DNA of 64,000 bases from Paraburkholderia sprentiae WSM5005 (lineage in GTDB: Bacteria; Pseudomonadota; Gammaproteobacteria; Burkholderiales; Burkholderiaceae), in NCBI RefSeq assembly GCF_001865575.2, contig NZ_CP017561.2, positions 372,001-436,000 of the forward strand, in the 5' to 3' direction. Position 1 is the first letter of the stretch. Every line of letters begins with the position of its first letter. The notes beneath the pieces were generated by a model, which did not search any database, had not been told where the DNA came from, and saw nothing but the letters and a program-made list of their open reading frames with translations. The translations under genes were made by a program, and so were the position numbers. Of this stretch, positions 8,621 through 18,422 are shown piece after piece.

Positions 8621-8682
8621 GACGAGGGCGCCGCAGGCCGTGATGGCCTGCGGCGCCCTCGTCGCGTTCACCACTGTTTTTT
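8621..8682. terminator. 19-bp perfect hairpin between convergent genes
   Basis: GACGAGGGCGCCGCAGGCC (8621-8639), a five-base loop, then its exact complement (8645-8663). It lies between the convergent ridA-like and queF genes. A run of six T (8677-8682) follows 13 bases later on the plus strand, so it is not a textbook intrinsic terminator, but its position and stability fit a bidirectional transcription stop. Confidence 0.65.
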
Positions 8683-8691
8683 GTGCTGCGG

Positions 8692-9516
8692 TTATTGCCG
8701 CGCAAGCCGCATGTTGTCCGGCATCGGCAGGTTGTAGTTGGTGCGGAACGGATTGATATCGAGCCCGCCGCGGCGCGTGTAGCGCGCGTACACCGCGAGC
8801 TTCAGCGGTTTGCACATCTTCATGATGTCGACGAAGATCCGCTCGACGCATTGCTCGTGAAAGCCGGTGTGATTGCGGTACGAGATGATGTAGCGCAACA
8901 GGCCCGCGTGATCGATCTGCGGGCCGGCGTAGTGGATCTGCACGCTGCCCCAGTCCGGCTGACCGGTCACCGGGCAGTTCGACTTCAGCAGGTTCGAGAA
9001 CAGCGTTTCCTCGATCGGCGCTTCGTCGTGCGCCGCGCCGAGCAGCGACGCGTCCGGCTGATAGACGTTTGCCTCGAGTTCGAGCCGGTCGAGCGACAGG
9101 CCGTCGAATTCTTCCATTTTCAGCTTGCCGAATTCGTGCGGTGTGCTCAGATGTACCGACACCGTCGCGCCGCACGACGCGGAAACGTCGCGCTTGATCG
9201 TGTCGCGCACGCTCTCGGTCGATTCGAAAGCCGTCTGCGCGAACGAGCCCAGATACAGCTTGAACGATTTCGACTCGACGATGTTCGGCGAGTCGGCCGG
9301 CACGAAGAACGTCGCGACCGCGATCTGCGGCTTGCCGCGCGCGTTCAGCCACGACAGTTCGTAGGCGTTCCAGATATCGGTGCCGAAAAACGGCAGTCGC
9401 GCGCTGATGCCGATCGCCTCGCGGGCGTGGCTGCGCGCGATCGGAAACAGCAGCGTCGGATCGTATTGTTCGGTGTAAGTCGAGGACTTGCCGAGCGGAG
9501 ATTGTTCGGGTGTCAT
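8692..9516 (-). CDS. queF: NADPH-dependent 7-cyano-7-deazaguanine reductase QueF
   Basis: A 274-residue enzyme reducing preQ0 to preQ1 in queuosine biosynthesis. The length is that of the long two-T-fold (E. coli-type) QueF. The catalytic cysteine region [19 protein letters not shown] and the substrate-binding [16 protein letters not shown] are intact. The start ATG (9514-9516) overlaps the stop of the upstream nucleotidase gene by four bases (ATGA), so translation is coupled. A much longer in-frame extension upstream overlaps that gene and is not real. Confidence 0.95.
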   Translation of the reverse strand: MTPEQSPLGKSSTYTEQYDPTLLFPIARSHAREAIGISARLPFFGTDIWNAYELSWLNARGKPQIAVATFFVPADSPNIVESKSFKLYLGSFAQTAFESTESVRDTIKRDVSASCGATVSVHLSTPHEFGKLKMEEFDGLSLDRLELEANVYQPDASLLGAAHDEAPIEETLFSNLLKSNCPVTGQPDWGSVQIHYAGPQIDHAGLLRYIISYRNHTGFHEQCVERIFVDIMKMCKPLKLAVYARYTRRGGLDINPFRTNYNLPMPDNMRLARQ

Positions 9517-10415
9517 GATGCGTTCACGATGCCACTGAGCACGTGCCCGGTCGCCGTGACGAGGCGGGCCGATTCGCAGTGGCCGATCTGGTCGTCGAAG
9601 AAAAAGTCGGGCTCGAACTCGCGCAAAAATGCGCTCTTGTCGAGGCCGCCGAGGAACATCGCTTCGTCGATTTCGATGTTCCATGCCATCAGCGTGCGGA
9701 TCGCGCGCTCGTGCGCGGGCGCCGAGCGCGCGGTGACCAGCGCCGTGCGAATGCGCATCGGCGCGGCCGCGTCCGCGAGTTTTTGCAGCCGGTGCAATGC
9801 TTCGAGCAGCGGCTTGAGCGGACCGTCCGCGAGCGGTAGATGCTTGTTGTCGATCTCGTGACCGACGAAGGCACGCAGGCCGTCGGTCTGGAAGATGCGT
9901 TCCGCTTCGTCGGAAAACAAGACTGCGTCGCCGTCGAACGCAATGCGGATTTCGTCCGGGTACTTGCTCGCCATTTTCGCCGATTCCGGCAATACGCGTG
10001 CGGCCGGGAAGCCGGCGGCGAGCGCGTCGCGCACGTCCTGCTGATTCGCCGACAGAAACAGCGACGCGTTCAGCGGCTTCAGATAACCGAACGGCGCGCG
10101 GCCGCGCGTGAACACGCCGCGCTCGATCGCGAGGCCGTGTTCGCGGCACGAATGAAACGCGCGCAGACCGCTGATCGGATCGCTGCGCGACAGAATCACC
10201 ACTTCGACGCGATGACCGCCGGCGTTCAGCGCGAGCAGCTTGCGGATCAGCGCGAACGCGACGCCCGGTTTCGCGGGCACGTTCAGGCGCTCGCGCTGCA
10301 ATGTTTCATAGGCCTTCAGGTCGCCCGCCTCGTAGACGCGGTTTTCTTCCTCGAAGTCGAACAGCGCGCGCGACGAGATTGCGACCACCAGTTTGTCGAC
10401 AAGCGAAAGCGCCAT
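9513..10415 (-). CDS. cytosolic 5'-nucleotidase, cN-I type (PF06189-like)
   Basis: A 300-residue protein resembling the cytosolic IMP/AMP 5'-nucleotidase I family. Recognisable blocks are [12 protein letters not shown] near residue 14 (HAD-like first motif in this family), [32 protein letters not shown] and [11 protein letters not shown] near the C-terminus. It should dephosphorylate nucleoside monophosphates. The start at 10415 aligns with family starts; 24 extra upstream residues overlap the ilvA end region and look like filler. It lies between ilvA and queF with a four-base overlap to queF, so it may supply or salvage purine nucleosides, but no link to queuosine is demonstrated. Confidence 0.82.
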   Translation of the reverse strand: MALSLVDKLVVAISSRALFDFEEENRVYEAGDLKAYETLQRERLNVPAKPGVAFALIRKLLALNAGGHRVEVVILSRSDPISGLRAFHSCREHGLAIERGVFTRGRAPFGYLKPLNASLFLSANQQDVRDALAAGFPAARVLPESAKMASKYPDEIRIAFDGDAVLFSDEAERIFQTDGLRAFVGHEIDNKHLPLADGPLKPLLEALHRLQKLADAAAPMRIRTALVTARSAPAHERAIRTLMAWNIEIDEAMFLGGLDKSAFLREFEPDFFFDDQIGHCESARLVTATGHVLSGIVNAS

Positions 10416-10438
10416 CGGTACGTTCCGGTCCGAAGAGA

Positions 10439-11962
10439 TCAGGCGAGGAAGAGGCGATAGACGGGATTTTTCGTCTCTTCCCAGCACGGATAGCCGAGCG
10501 TTTCGATGAAGCGCTCGAACGCATGGTGGTCGCTCCCGGGCACCTGAATGCCGACCAGAATCGAGCTGTAGTCCGCGCCCTGGTTGCGGTAGTGGAACAG
10601 GCTGATGTTCCAGTTCGGCGCCATCGACGACAGGAATTTCATCAGCGCGCCTGGGCGCTCGGGAAACTCGAAGCGAAACAGCCGCTCATCGCGCGCGAGC
10701 GGCGAGCGGCCGCCGACCATGTAGCGGATGTGCTGCTTCGACAGTTCGTCGAAGGTCAGGTCGACGGTGGCGAAGCCGTGCGCCTCGAAGGCGCCGGCGA
10801 TCTGCGCGGACTCGCTGCGATTGCGGATCTGCACGCCGACGAAGATATGCGCCGAGTCCGCGTCGGCGATCCGGTAGTTGAATTCGGTGACGCTGCGCGT
10901 GCCGACCAGCTCGCAGAACCGCCTGAAGCTGCCGCGCTCTTCGGGAATCGTCACCGCGAACACCGCTTCGCGTGCTTCGCCCACCTCAGCGCGCTCGGCG
11001 ACGAAGCGCATGCGGTCGAAGTTCATGTTCGCGCCCGACGTGATCGCGATCAGCGTCTGGTTCTCGATGCCTTCGCGTTCGGCGTACTGCTTGGCGCCCG
11101 CCACCGCGAGCGAGCCGGCCGGTTCGAGCACGCTGCGGGTGTCCTGGAACACGTCCTTGATCGCCGCACACAGCGCATCGGTATTCACGAGCAGCACTTC
11201 GTCCAGATATTCGCTGCACAGGCGGAAGGTTTCTTCGCCGACGAGTTTCACCGCGGTGCCGTCGGAGAACAGACCGACCTCGTTCAGGGTCACGCGCTCG
11301 CCTGCCTTCAACGAGGCGGCCATCGCGCATGAATCGTCGGTCTGCACGCCGATCACCTTGATCTCCGGGCGCACCGATTTCACGTATGCGGCGACACCGG
11401 CCGCGAGACCGCCACCGCCGATCGGCACGAAGATCGCGTGAATCGGCCCCTGGTGCTGGCTGAGGATTTCCATCGCGACGGTGCCCTGGCCTGCGATCAC
11501 GTACGGATCATCGAACGGATGCACGAAGGTCAGGCCGCGTTCTTCCTGCAGCTTGACCGCGTGACCATACGCGTCGCTATACGATTCGCCGAACTGCACG
11601 ATCTCGACGGTCGGGCCGCCATGCGTGCGGATCGCGTCGACCTTGAGCTGCGGCGTCGTCACCGGCACGACGATGATCGCCTTCACACCCATGCGTGCCG
11701 CCGACAACGCCACGCCCTGCGCGTGATTGCCCGCCGATGCGGTGATCACGCCGCGTCCGAGCGCCTCGGCCGGAATATGCGCCATCTTGTTGTACGCGCC
11801 GCGCAGCTTGAACGAGAACACCGGCTGGTTGTCCTCGCGCTTCAGGTAGACCGGATTGCGCAGGCGTGCGGACAGGTTCGGCGCGCGTTCGAGTTCGGTC
11901 TCGCGCGCCACGTCGTAGACGCGCGCGGTCAGGGTCTTTTTCAGGTAGTCGTGGGAAGCCAT
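10439..11962 (-). CDS. ilvA: threonine ammonia-lyase, biosynthetic (IlvA)
   Basis: A 507-residue PLP enzyme that deaminates threonine to 2-oxobutanoate, the first step of isoleucine synthesis. The PLP lysine is in SFKLRGAYNK and the phosphate-binding loop in GGGGLAAGVAAY. Two C-terminal ACT-like regulatory domains (about residues 325-500; EERGSFRRFCELVG and ERPGALMKFLSSMAP) mark the isoleucine-inhibited biosynthetic form. The start at 11962 gives the standard N-terminus MASHDYLKK. A minus-strand -10 candidate TATCAT lies at 12003-12008. It is followed after 23 bp by the nucleotidase and queF genes, probably one transcript. Confidence 0.96.
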   Translation of the reverse strand: MASHDYLKKTLTARVYDVARETELERAPNLSARLRNPVYLKREDNQPVFSFKLRGAYNKMAHIPAEALGRGVITASAGNHAQGVALSAARMGVKAIIVVPVTTPQLKVDAIRTHGGPTVEIVQFGESYSDAYGHAVKLQEERGLTFVHPFDDPYVIAGQGTVAMEILSQHQGPIHAIFVPIGGGGLAAGVAAYVKSVRPEIKVIGVQTDDSCAMAASLKAGERVTLNEVGLFSDGTAVKLVGEETFRLCSEYLDEVLLVNTDALCAAIKDVFQDTRSVLEPAGSLAVAGAKQYAEREGIENQTLIAITSGANMNFDRMRFVAERAEVGEAREAVFAVTIPEERGSFRRFCELVGTRSVTEFNYRIADADSAHIFVGVQIRNRSESAQIAGAFEAHGFATVDLTFDELSKQHIRYMVGGRSPLARDERLFRFEFPERPGALMKFLSSMAPNWNISLFHYRNQGADYSSILVGIQVPGSDHHAFERFIETLGYPCWEETKNPVYRLFLA

Positions 11963-12507
11963 GCGGGTGGCGCGGTGCGCTGTGTAAGACGGGAAAGGGT
12001 CAATGATAGCGCCAACGGTGCCCGCTCTGGCCGTTCGCGCACGGCGGGGCAGGGTGCCGCGCCGCCGACCCGGGCATTTCGGGACCGCGTGATCGCAGTT
12101 GGCCAAACCGTCCGGACGGTCAATCGGGCGGCAGGCGAATCGCCGCCGGATTCCCCCGCCAAAACCCCCGAATTGCCGCCGCCGCCTCGCTTCCCGCCGT
12201 CAACGCGTGGCGGAATGATGCGGTAGAATTCCGTTTTGGAATAAGGATCGGAAGATGCACTGGCAGCCTCGGATCGCCCACTTAATGCCCATTCCGCGCG
12301 AATCGTGCCCCGCGGCGGAGCGGCATGTCCGCCACGCGCGATCGTGTAGCTGTCTCTGAGTGCCGCGAAGCGACCGCCGTGAGTTGGCCGCCGGTCGTGT
12401 TCGCTCCCCTGGAAGCCCTAGAAGATTTCAAGCATTGCGCCCCACGCGCACTGTCGGCCGACGCCTCGTGACGAGCGCGTCAGGCTGACCTACCGAGTCG
12501 TCCAAAC
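11963..12507. other. 545-bp divergent intergenic region with palindromes and a long leader
   Basis: This gap between ilvA (minus) and the large oxidase (plus) has no convincing ORF. It holds a minus-strand -10 candidate TATCAT (12003-12008) for ilvA, a perfect 14-bp palindrome ACCGTCCGGACGGT (12107-12120), and a plus-strand -10 candidate TAGAAT (12224-12229) followed by a short inverted repeat (ATTCC/GGAAT). If that promoter is used, the oxidase mRNA has a leader of about 270 bases. The leader contains a hairpin just before the start codon (12460-12481, GACGC-CTCG-TGA-CGAG-C-GCGTC). No known riboswitch class was recognised. Confidence 0.5.
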
Positions 12508-15500
12508 ATGAACGCACCTCAAGTTTTCGATCCGCACGGCGCCGTCGCTGCGGTGGCCGCCGATCCCGAAGCGCGTCTGCGCGAAATTCCCTACAACTAC
12601 ACGTCGTTCTCCGACCGCGAAATCGTCATCCGGCTGCTCGGCAACGACGCTTGGAACGCACTCGCCGAACTGCGCGCCGAACGCCGTACCGGCCGCTCGG
12701 CGCGCATGTTGTATGAAGTGCTCGGCGACATCTGGGTCGTGCGCCGCAATCCGTATCTGCAAGATGACCTGCTCGACAATCCGAAGCGCCGCGCGCTGCT
12801 GATCGAGGCGCTCAATCACCGCCTCGCCGAAATCGAGAAGCGCCGCCGCGCCGATCTGCGCGAACACGGCGACGAAGCCGGCGTCGATCGCGCCGCGCGC
12901 GTCGAAAAGCTGGTGCAGGCCGCGCGCCGCGCGATCGACCAATTCGCCAGCGAATTCCAGCAGACCTACGACCTGCGCCGCCGCGCTACGCGCGTGCTCG
13001 GCAAGGTCACGCAGAAAGACAACATCAAGTTCGACGGCTTGTCGCGCGTCTCGCACGTGACCGACGCGACCGACTGGCGCGTCGAATACCCGTTTGTCGT
13101 GCTGACACCGGACTCCGAGGCCGAAATCGCCGGCATGATCAAGGCCTGTTTCGAGCTTGGCCTGACCGTGATTCCGCGCGGCGGCGGCACGGGCTACACG
13201 GGCGGCGCGGTGCCGCTCACGCCGTTCTCGGCCGTCATCAACACCGAAAAGCTCGAACAGCTCGGCCCGGTCGAAATGACCCAACTGCCGGGCGTCGATC
13301 GCAAGGTGGCGACGATCTTCTCGGGCGCGGGCGTCGTCACGCGCCGCGTGACCGAGGCGGCCGAGCAGGCCGGCTTCGTGTTCGCGGTCGACCCGACCTC
13401 GCTCGACGCGTCCTGCGTCGGCGGCAACGTCGCGATGAACGCGGGTGGCAAGAAAGCGGTGCTGTGGGGCACGGCGCTCGACAACCTCGCGTGGTGGCGC
13501 ATGGTCGACCCGGAAGGGAACTGGCTCGAAGTCACGCGTCTCGAGCACAACATGGGCAAGATCCACGACATCGAAGTCGCGCGTTTCGAGCTCAAGTGGT
13601 TCGACGGCAACTATGCGCCGGGCGAGAAACTGCTGCGCACCGAAGCGCTGGACATCAAGGGGCGTGTGTTCCGCAAGGAGGGTCTCGGCAAGGACGTCAC
13701 CGACAAATTCCTCGCCGGTCTGCCGGGCGTGCAGAAGGAAGGCTGCGACGGGCTCATCACGTCGGCGCGCTGGGTGCTGCACAAGATGCCCGCGCATACG
13801 CGCACCGTCTGTCTCGAGTTCTTCGGCCAGGCGCGCGAGGCGATTCCGAGCATCGTCGAAATCAAGGACTACCTGTTCGAGACGTCGCGCCAGGGCGGCG
13901 CGATTCTCGCGGGTCTCGAGCATCTGGATGAGCGCTATCTGCGCGCGGTCGGCTATGCGACCAAGAGCAAACGCAACGCATTTCCGAAGATGGTGCTGAT
14001 CGGCGATATCGTCGGCAACGATGCGGACGCGGTCGCGCAGGCCACGTCGGAAGTCGTGCGCATGGCCAACGGCAAGAGCGGCGAAGGGTTCGTCGCGGTG
14101 AGCGCCGAGGCCCGCAAGCGCTTCTGGCTCGACCGCAGCCGCACCGCCGCGATCGCCAAGCACACCAATGCGTTCAAGATCAACGAAGACGTCGTGATTC
14201 CGCTCGACCGCATGGGCGAGTACACGGACGGCATCGAGCGCATCAACATCGAGCTGTCGCTGAAGAACAAGCTGCAACTGGTCGACGCGCTCGAAGCATT
14301 CTTCAAGGGCGGCAAGCTGCCGCTCGGCAAGAGCGACGACGCGAACGAAATCCCGAGCGCCGAGCTGCTCGAAGACCGCGTGCAGCAGGCGCTCGATCTA
14401 CTCGCGCGCGTGCGCACGCGCTGGCAATTCGTGCGCGACAAGCTCGACCTGTCGCTGCGCGAGGCGCAGCACTATCTCGTCGGCCTCGGCTACGAATCGC
14501 TCGCCGAAAAGTTCGCCGATCGCGTCGACGCGCAAGCCGACGCAACCGTGTTCCACCTCGCGCAGGACCGCACCATTCGCGTGTCGTGGAAGCAGGAAAT
14601 CCGCGCCGAATTGCGGCAGATTTTCAACGGCGGCGAGTTCAAGCCGATCCTCGACGAAGCCCAGGCGATCCACAAGCAGGTGCTGCGTGGCCGCGTGTTC
14701 GTCGCGCTGCACATGCACGCGGGCGACGGCAACGTCCACACGAACCTGCCGGTCAACTCCGACAACTACGAGATGCTGCAGGACGCGCATACGGCGGTCG
14801 CGCGCATCATGAAGCTCGCGCGTTCGCTCGACGGCGTGATCTCCGGCGAGCACGGCATCGGCATCACGAAGCTCGAGTTCCTGACCGACGACGAGATCGG
14901 CGAATTCCGCAAGTACAAGCAGCGCGTCGATCCGCATGGCCGCTTCAACGCGGGCAAGTTGCTCGAAGGCGCGGACCTGCGCAACGCGTACACGCCGAGT
15001 TTCGGCCTGATGGGCTACGAATCGCTGATCATGCAGCAGTCCGACATCGGTGCGATTTCGGAGTCGATCAAGGACTGCCTGCGCTGCGGCAAGTGCAAGC
15101 CCGTCTGCGCGACGCACGTGCCGCGCGCGAACCTGCTGTACAGCCCGCGCAACAAGATTCTCGCCACGTCCTTGCTGGTCGAGGCGTTCCTGTACGAAGA
15201 GCAGACGCGCCGCGGCGTGTCGATCAAGCACTGGGACGAATTCAACGACGTCGCGGATCACTGCACCGTGTGCCACAAGTGCGTGACACCGTGCCCGGTG
15301 AAGATCGACTTCGGCGACGTCTCGATGAACATGCGCAACCTGCTGCGCAAGATGGGCAAGAAGAAGTTCAACGCGGGCAATGCGGCGGGCATGTTCTTCC
15401 TGAACGCGACCAATCCGCAGACCATCAACCTCGCGCGCACCGCGATGATGGGCGTCGGCTACAAGGCGCAGCGTCTGGGCAACGAGGTGTTGAAGAAGTT

Positions 15501-16614
15501 CGCGAAGAAGCAGACCGCGCATCCGCCCGCCACGGTCGGCAAGCCGGTGATCACGCAGCAGGTGATCCACTTCATGAACAAGAAGATGCCGGGCAATCTG
15601 CCGAAAAAGACCGCGCGCGCGTTGCTCGATATCGAGGACAACAAGATCGTCCCGATCATCCGCAATCCGAAGACGACCACCGCCGACACCGAAGCGGTGT
15701 TCTATTTCCCGGGCTGCGGCTCCGAGCGGCTGTTCTCGCAGGTCGGTCTGGCGACCCAGGCGATGCTGTGGGAGGCGGGCGTGCAAACCGTGCTGCCGCC
15801 GGGCTACCTGTGCTGCGGCTATCCGCAGCGCGGCTCGGGCCAGTACGACAAGGCCGAGCAGATCGTCACCGACAACCGCGTGCTGTTTCACCGTGTGGCC
15901 AATACGCTGAACTATCTCGACATCAAGACGGTGGTGGTGTCGTGCGGCACGTGTTACGACCAGCTCGCCGGTTACGAATTCGAAAAGATCTTCCCGGGCT
16001 GCCGGATCATCGACATCCACGAGTATCTGCTGGAAAAAGGCATCAAGCTCGATGGCGTGAACGGCGTGCGCTACATGTACCACGACCCGTGCCATTCGCC
16101 GATCAAGACGATCGACCCGGTCAAGCTGGTCAACCAGCTGATGGGCTCGGAGAACGACGGCTACAAGATCGAGAAGAACGATCGCTGCTGCGGCGAATCG
16201 GGCACGCTCGCGGTCACGCGTCCCGACATCTCGACCCAGGTGCGCTTCCGCAAGGAAGAAGAAATTCGCAAGGGTGCGGCCAAGCTGCGCGGTATTCCAC
16301 TCCTCGCCGAAGCGGGCGCGAACGCGATCAATCCGGCCAATGCATCGGCCGGCGCCGCGGGCGCGCCGAACGGTTCCGTGCTGAAGGCCGGCGACGGTCC
16401 GCAGCCCAATCACGGGAACGCGGGCGCGACCGACGTGAAGATCCTCACGAGCTGCCCGTCGTGCCTGCAAGGGCTGTCCCGCTACAACGAAGACGCGGGT
16501 ACCGAGGCCGACTACATCGTCGTCGAAATGGCACGCCACGTGCTAGGCGAGAACTGGATGGCGGATTACGTTCAACGGGCGAACAATGGCGGAATCGAGC
16601 GCGTGCTGGTTTAA
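12508..16614 (+). CDS. giant FAD-linked oxidase / Fe-S oxidoreductase fusion (DUF3683-FAD_binding_4-CCG)
   Basis: A 1368-residue single-chain 2-hydroxyacid-type dehydrogenase. In order: an N-terminal DUF3683 region (about 15-185), an FAD-binding PCMH domain (about 190-370; [15 protein letters not shown]), the FAD-oxidase C-terminal domain (to about 820; [15 protein letters not shown] and [10 protein letters not shown]), two 4Fe-4S motifs (C857/C860/C863/C867 and one beginning C919), then two CCG domains of the GlcF/heterodisulfide-reductase type (CCGYP at 1102, CCGESG at 1227). A linker of about 40 residues rich in Ala, Asn and Gly splits the second CCG domain before the last CPSC. It combines the roles of GlcD and GlcF. 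The substrate may be D-lactate, glycolate or D-2-hydroxyglutarate. Confidence 0.9.
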   Translation: MNAPQVFDPHGAVAAVAADPEARLREIPYNYTSFSDREIVIRLLGNDAWNALAELRAERRTGRSARMLYEVLGDIWVVRRNPYLQDDLLDNPKRRALLIEALNHRLAEIEKRRRADLREHGDEAGVDRAARVEKLVQAARRAIDQFASEFQQTYDLRRRATRVLGKVTQKDNIKFDGLSRVSHVTDATDWRVEYPFVVLTPDSEAEIAGMIKACFELGLTVIPRGGGTGYTGGAVPLTPFSAVINTEKLEQLGPVEMTQLPGVDRKVATIFSGAGVVTRRVTEAAEQAGFVFAVDPTSLDASCVGGNVAMNAGGKKAVLWGTALDNLAWWRMVDPEGNWLEVTRLEHNMGKIHDIEVARFELKWFDGNYAPGEKLLRTEALDIKGRVFRKEGLGKDVTDKFLAGLPGVQKEGCDGLITSARWVLHKMPAHTRTVCLEFFGQAREAIPSIVEIKDYLFETSRQGGAILAGLEHLDERYLRAVGYATKSKRNAFPKMVLIGDIVGNDADAVAQATSEVVRMANGKSGEGFVAVSAEARKRFWLDRSRTAAIAKHTNAFKINEDVVIPLDRMGEYTDGIERINIELSLKNKLQLVDALEAFFKGGKLPLGKSDDANEIPSAELLEDRVQQALDLLARVRTRWQFVRDKLDLSLREAQHYLVGLGYESLAEKFADRVDAQADATVFHLAQDRTIRVSWKQEIRAELRQIFNGGEFKPILDEAQAIHKQVLRGRVFVALHMHAGDGNVHTNLPVNSDNYEMLQDAHTAVARIMKLARSLDGVISGEHGIGITKLEFLTDDEIGEFRKYKQRVDPHGRFNAGKLLEGADLRNAYTPSFGLMGYESLIMQQSDIGAISESIKDCLRCGKCKPVCATHVPRANLLYSPRNKILATSLLVEAFLYEEQTRRGVSIKHWDEFNDVADHCTVCHKCVTPCPVKIDFGDVSMNMRNLLRKMGKKKFNAGNAAGMFFLNATNPQTINLARTAMMGVGYKAQRLGNEVLKKFAKKQTAHPPATVGKPVITQQVIHFMNKKMPGNLPKKTARALLDIEDNKIVPIIRNPKTTTADTEAVFYFPGCGSERLFSQVGLATQAMLWEAGVQTVLPPGYLCCGYPQRGSGQYDKAEQIVTDNRVLFHRVANTLNYLDIKTVVVSCGTCYDQLAGYEFEKIFPGCRIIDIHEYLLEKGIKLDGVNGVRYMYHDPCHSPIKTIDPVKLVNQLMGSENDGYKIEKNDRCCGESGTLAVTRPDISTQVRFRKEEEIRKGAAKLRGIPLLAEAGANAINPANASAGAAGAPNGSVLKAGDGPQPNHGNAGATDVKILTSCPSCLQGLSRYNEDAGTEADYIVVEMARHVLGENWMADYVQRANNGGIERVLV

Positions 16615-16647
16615 TGGCACGACCAACGATTTTTGCCGAGGACGACG

Positions 16648-17076
16648 ATGGACTGCGTTTTTTGCCGTGAAGACGGCGGCGATGTGCTGTGGCAGGACGA
16701 CTCGTTGCGGGTCGTCCTCGCCGACGAACACGACTACCCGGGCTTTTGCCGGGTCATCTGGAATGCCCACGTCGCCGAGTTTTCGGATCTTTCGGTCGAC
16801 GAGCGCGATCACGTGATGAAGGCCGTGTACGCGGTCGAGCGAGCGCAGCGACGCGTGATGCAGCCCGCGAAGATCAATCTCGCGAGCCTCGGCAACCAGG
16901 TGCCGCACGTGCACTGGCACGTGATTCCGCGTTTTTCGAACGACGCCCACTTCCCACTGCCGATCTGGGCGCCGCGCCAGCGCACGGTGTCCGAGGCGAT
17001 GCTGTCGTCGCGCCGCGCGCAAGCCACGCTGCTGCGCGAAGCCGTGCGGCACGAAATCGAACAGGCGCTGGGCTGA
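16648..17076 (+). CDS. HIT family protein
   Basis: A 142-residue histidine-triad nucleotide-binding hydrolase. The triad motif is HVHWHVIPRF at about residues 88-97, and CVFC at the N-terminus resembles the zinc-binding pair of some HIT proteins. Family members hydrolyse nucleoside phosphoramidates, dinucleoside polyphosphates or aminoacyl-adenylates; the substrate here is not known. The start at 16648 is preferred because GAGG lies five bases upstream, and the longer frame overlaps only 15 bases. It begins 34 bp after the oxidase and precedes the DUF971 and ubiE genes. Confidence 0.9.
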   Translation: MDCVFCREDGGDVLWQDDSLRVVLADEHDYPGFCRVIWNAHVAEFSDLSVDERDHVMKAVYAVERAQRRVMQPAKINLASLGNQVPHVHWHVIPRFSNDAHFPLPIWAPRQRTVSEAMLSSRRAQATLLREAVRHEIEQALG

Positions 17077-17173
17077 GCGCTGCTGAAAGCCGTCGCCGCG
17101 CACCGCCGGGCTTCCGTCGGCGTGTGGGCGGCCGACCCGCCGTTATCACCCGCCGTTATCTGATGAGGCCAAC

Positions 17174-17587
17174 ATGAGCGGATTGACTCCCGAGACGCCG
17201 GTGCCGACCGGCGTGGTCGTGCATTCGAAGTCGCGCGTTCTCGAACTGCAGTATGCGAACGGCGAAGCGTATCGGCTGCCGTTCGAGCTGCTGCGCGTGT
17301 ATTCGCCGTCGGCGGAGGTACAGGGCCACGGGCCCGGCCAGGAAACGCTGCAAACCGGCAAGCGCGACGTGACCATCACGATGATCGAAGGCGTCGGCAA
17401 TTACGCGCTGCAGCCGACCTTCTCCGACGGACACGCCACCGGCATCTACTCGTGGGACTTGCTGTACGACATGGCGGTGCGTCAGGATGAACTGTGGCGC
17501 GCGTATCTCGGCAAGCTCGCAGCGGCCGGCATCGACCGCGACACGCCGATGGTGCCAGCCGCCGCTACACACGGGCACTGTCACTGA
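17174..17587 (+). CDS. DUF971 domain protein
   Basis: A 137-residue protein made of one DUF971 domain, the fold also found at the N-terminus of gamma-butyrobetaine hydroxylases. The core LELQYANGEAYRLPFELLRVYSPSAEVQGHG is typical, as is the repeated acidic/aromatic GIYSWDLLYDMAVRQDELW near residue 95. Four histidines lie in the last ten residues (ATHGHCH), possibly metal binding. It is conserved next to ubiE in many proteobacteria, but its role is not established. GAGG precedes the ATG by five bases. Confidence 0.88.
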   Translation: MSGLTPETPVPTGVVVHSKSRVLELQYANGEAYRLPFELLRVYSPSAEVQGHGPGQETLQTGKRDVTITMIEGVGNYALQPTFSDGHATGIYSWDLLYDMAVRQDELWRAYLGKLAAAGIDRDTPMVPAAATHGHCH

Positions 17588-17604
17588 TACGATTCGCCCC
17601 CGAA

Positions 17605-17620
17605 CGCCGCTCGAGCGGCG
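17605..17620. repeat. perfect 16-bp palindrome before ubiE
   Basis: CGCCGCTCGAGCGGCG is self-complementary and lies 18 bases after the DUF971 stop and 33 bases before ubiE. As RNA it could only form a tight hairpin with no T-run after it, so it is more likely a processing or pausing element, or a protein site, than a terminator. Confidence 0.45.
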
Positions 17621-17653
17621 CAACATTCAAGAACACGCGAAAGGACGAGCGCG

Positions 17654-18385
17654 ATGAGCAAAACCCACTTCGGCTTTCAATCGGTCGACGAACAGGACAA
17701 GGCGCAGAAAGTGGCGGGGGTGTTCCACTCGGTGGCCGCCAACTACGACCTGATGAACGACCTGATGTCGGGCGGATTGCACCGGGCGTGGAAGGTGTTC
17801 ACGATCGCCCAGGCGAACGTGCGGCCGGGCTACAAGGTGCTCGACATCGCGGGCGGCACCGGCGACCTGTCGAAGGTGTTCGCGAAACAGGCGGGCGAGA
17901 CGGGCGAGGTCTGGCATACCGACATCAATGAATCGATGCTGCGCGTGGGCCGCGACCGGCTGCTCGACAGGGGCATCATCACCCCGACGCTACTCTGCGA
18001 TGCCGAGAAAATCCCGTTTCCGGACAACTACTTCGACGTCGTGACCGTGGCGTTCGGGCTGCGCAACATGACGCATAAAGACATCGCGCTCGCCGAGATG
18101 CGTCGCGTGCTGAAGCCGGCCGGGCGGCTGCTCGTGCTGGAGTTCTCGAAGGTCTGGGATCCGCTGAAGAAGGTCTACGATGTGTATTCGTTCAAGGTGC
18201 TGCCATGGCTCGGCCAGCGTTTCGCCAAGGACGCTGAAAGCTACCAGTACCTGGCGGAGTCGATCCGCATGCATCCGGACCAGGAAACCTTGAAAACGAT
18301 GATGGAACAAGCTGGTCTCGACGGCGTCAAATATTACAATTTGTCAGCTGGCGTGGTAGCTTTGCATATGGGAACCAAGTACTAG
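17654..18385 (+). CDS. ubiE: ubiquinone/menaquinone biosynthesis C-methyltransferase UbiE
   Basis: A 243-residue SAM-dependent methyltransferase that C-methylates the benzoquinol ring in ubiquinone synthesis (and demethylmenaquinone where present). SAM motif I is [15 protein letters not shown] (about residues 59-73), and the UbiE signatures [17 protein letters not shown] and the region around [16 protein letters not shown] are intact. It is the first of three ubiquinone genes in this stretch, separated from ubiJ-ubiB by a Tim44-domain protein. A GC-rich palindrome lies just upstream. Confidence 0.96.
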   Translation: MSKTHFGFQSVDEQDKAQKVAGVFHSVAANYDLMNDLMSGGLHRAWKVFTIAQANVRPGYKVLDIAGGTGDLSKVFAKQAGETGEVWHTDINESMLRVGRDRLLDRGIITPTLLCDAEKIPFPDNYFDVVTVAFGLRNMTHKDIALAEMRRVLKPAGRLLVLEFSKVWDPLKKVYDVYSFKVLPWLGQRFAKDAESYQYLAESIRMHPDQETLKTMMEQAGLDGVKYYNLSAGVVALHMGTKY

Positions 18386-18422
18386 GTTTCCTAACCCATC
18401 GTTTTTTAAAGGAAAGTGTGAA

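Noticed and set aside
14398..16539. 713-codon minus-strand ORF opposite the large oxidase
   Set aside because: His/Arg/Val-rich shadow with no domain; the sense frame has all cysteine motifs.
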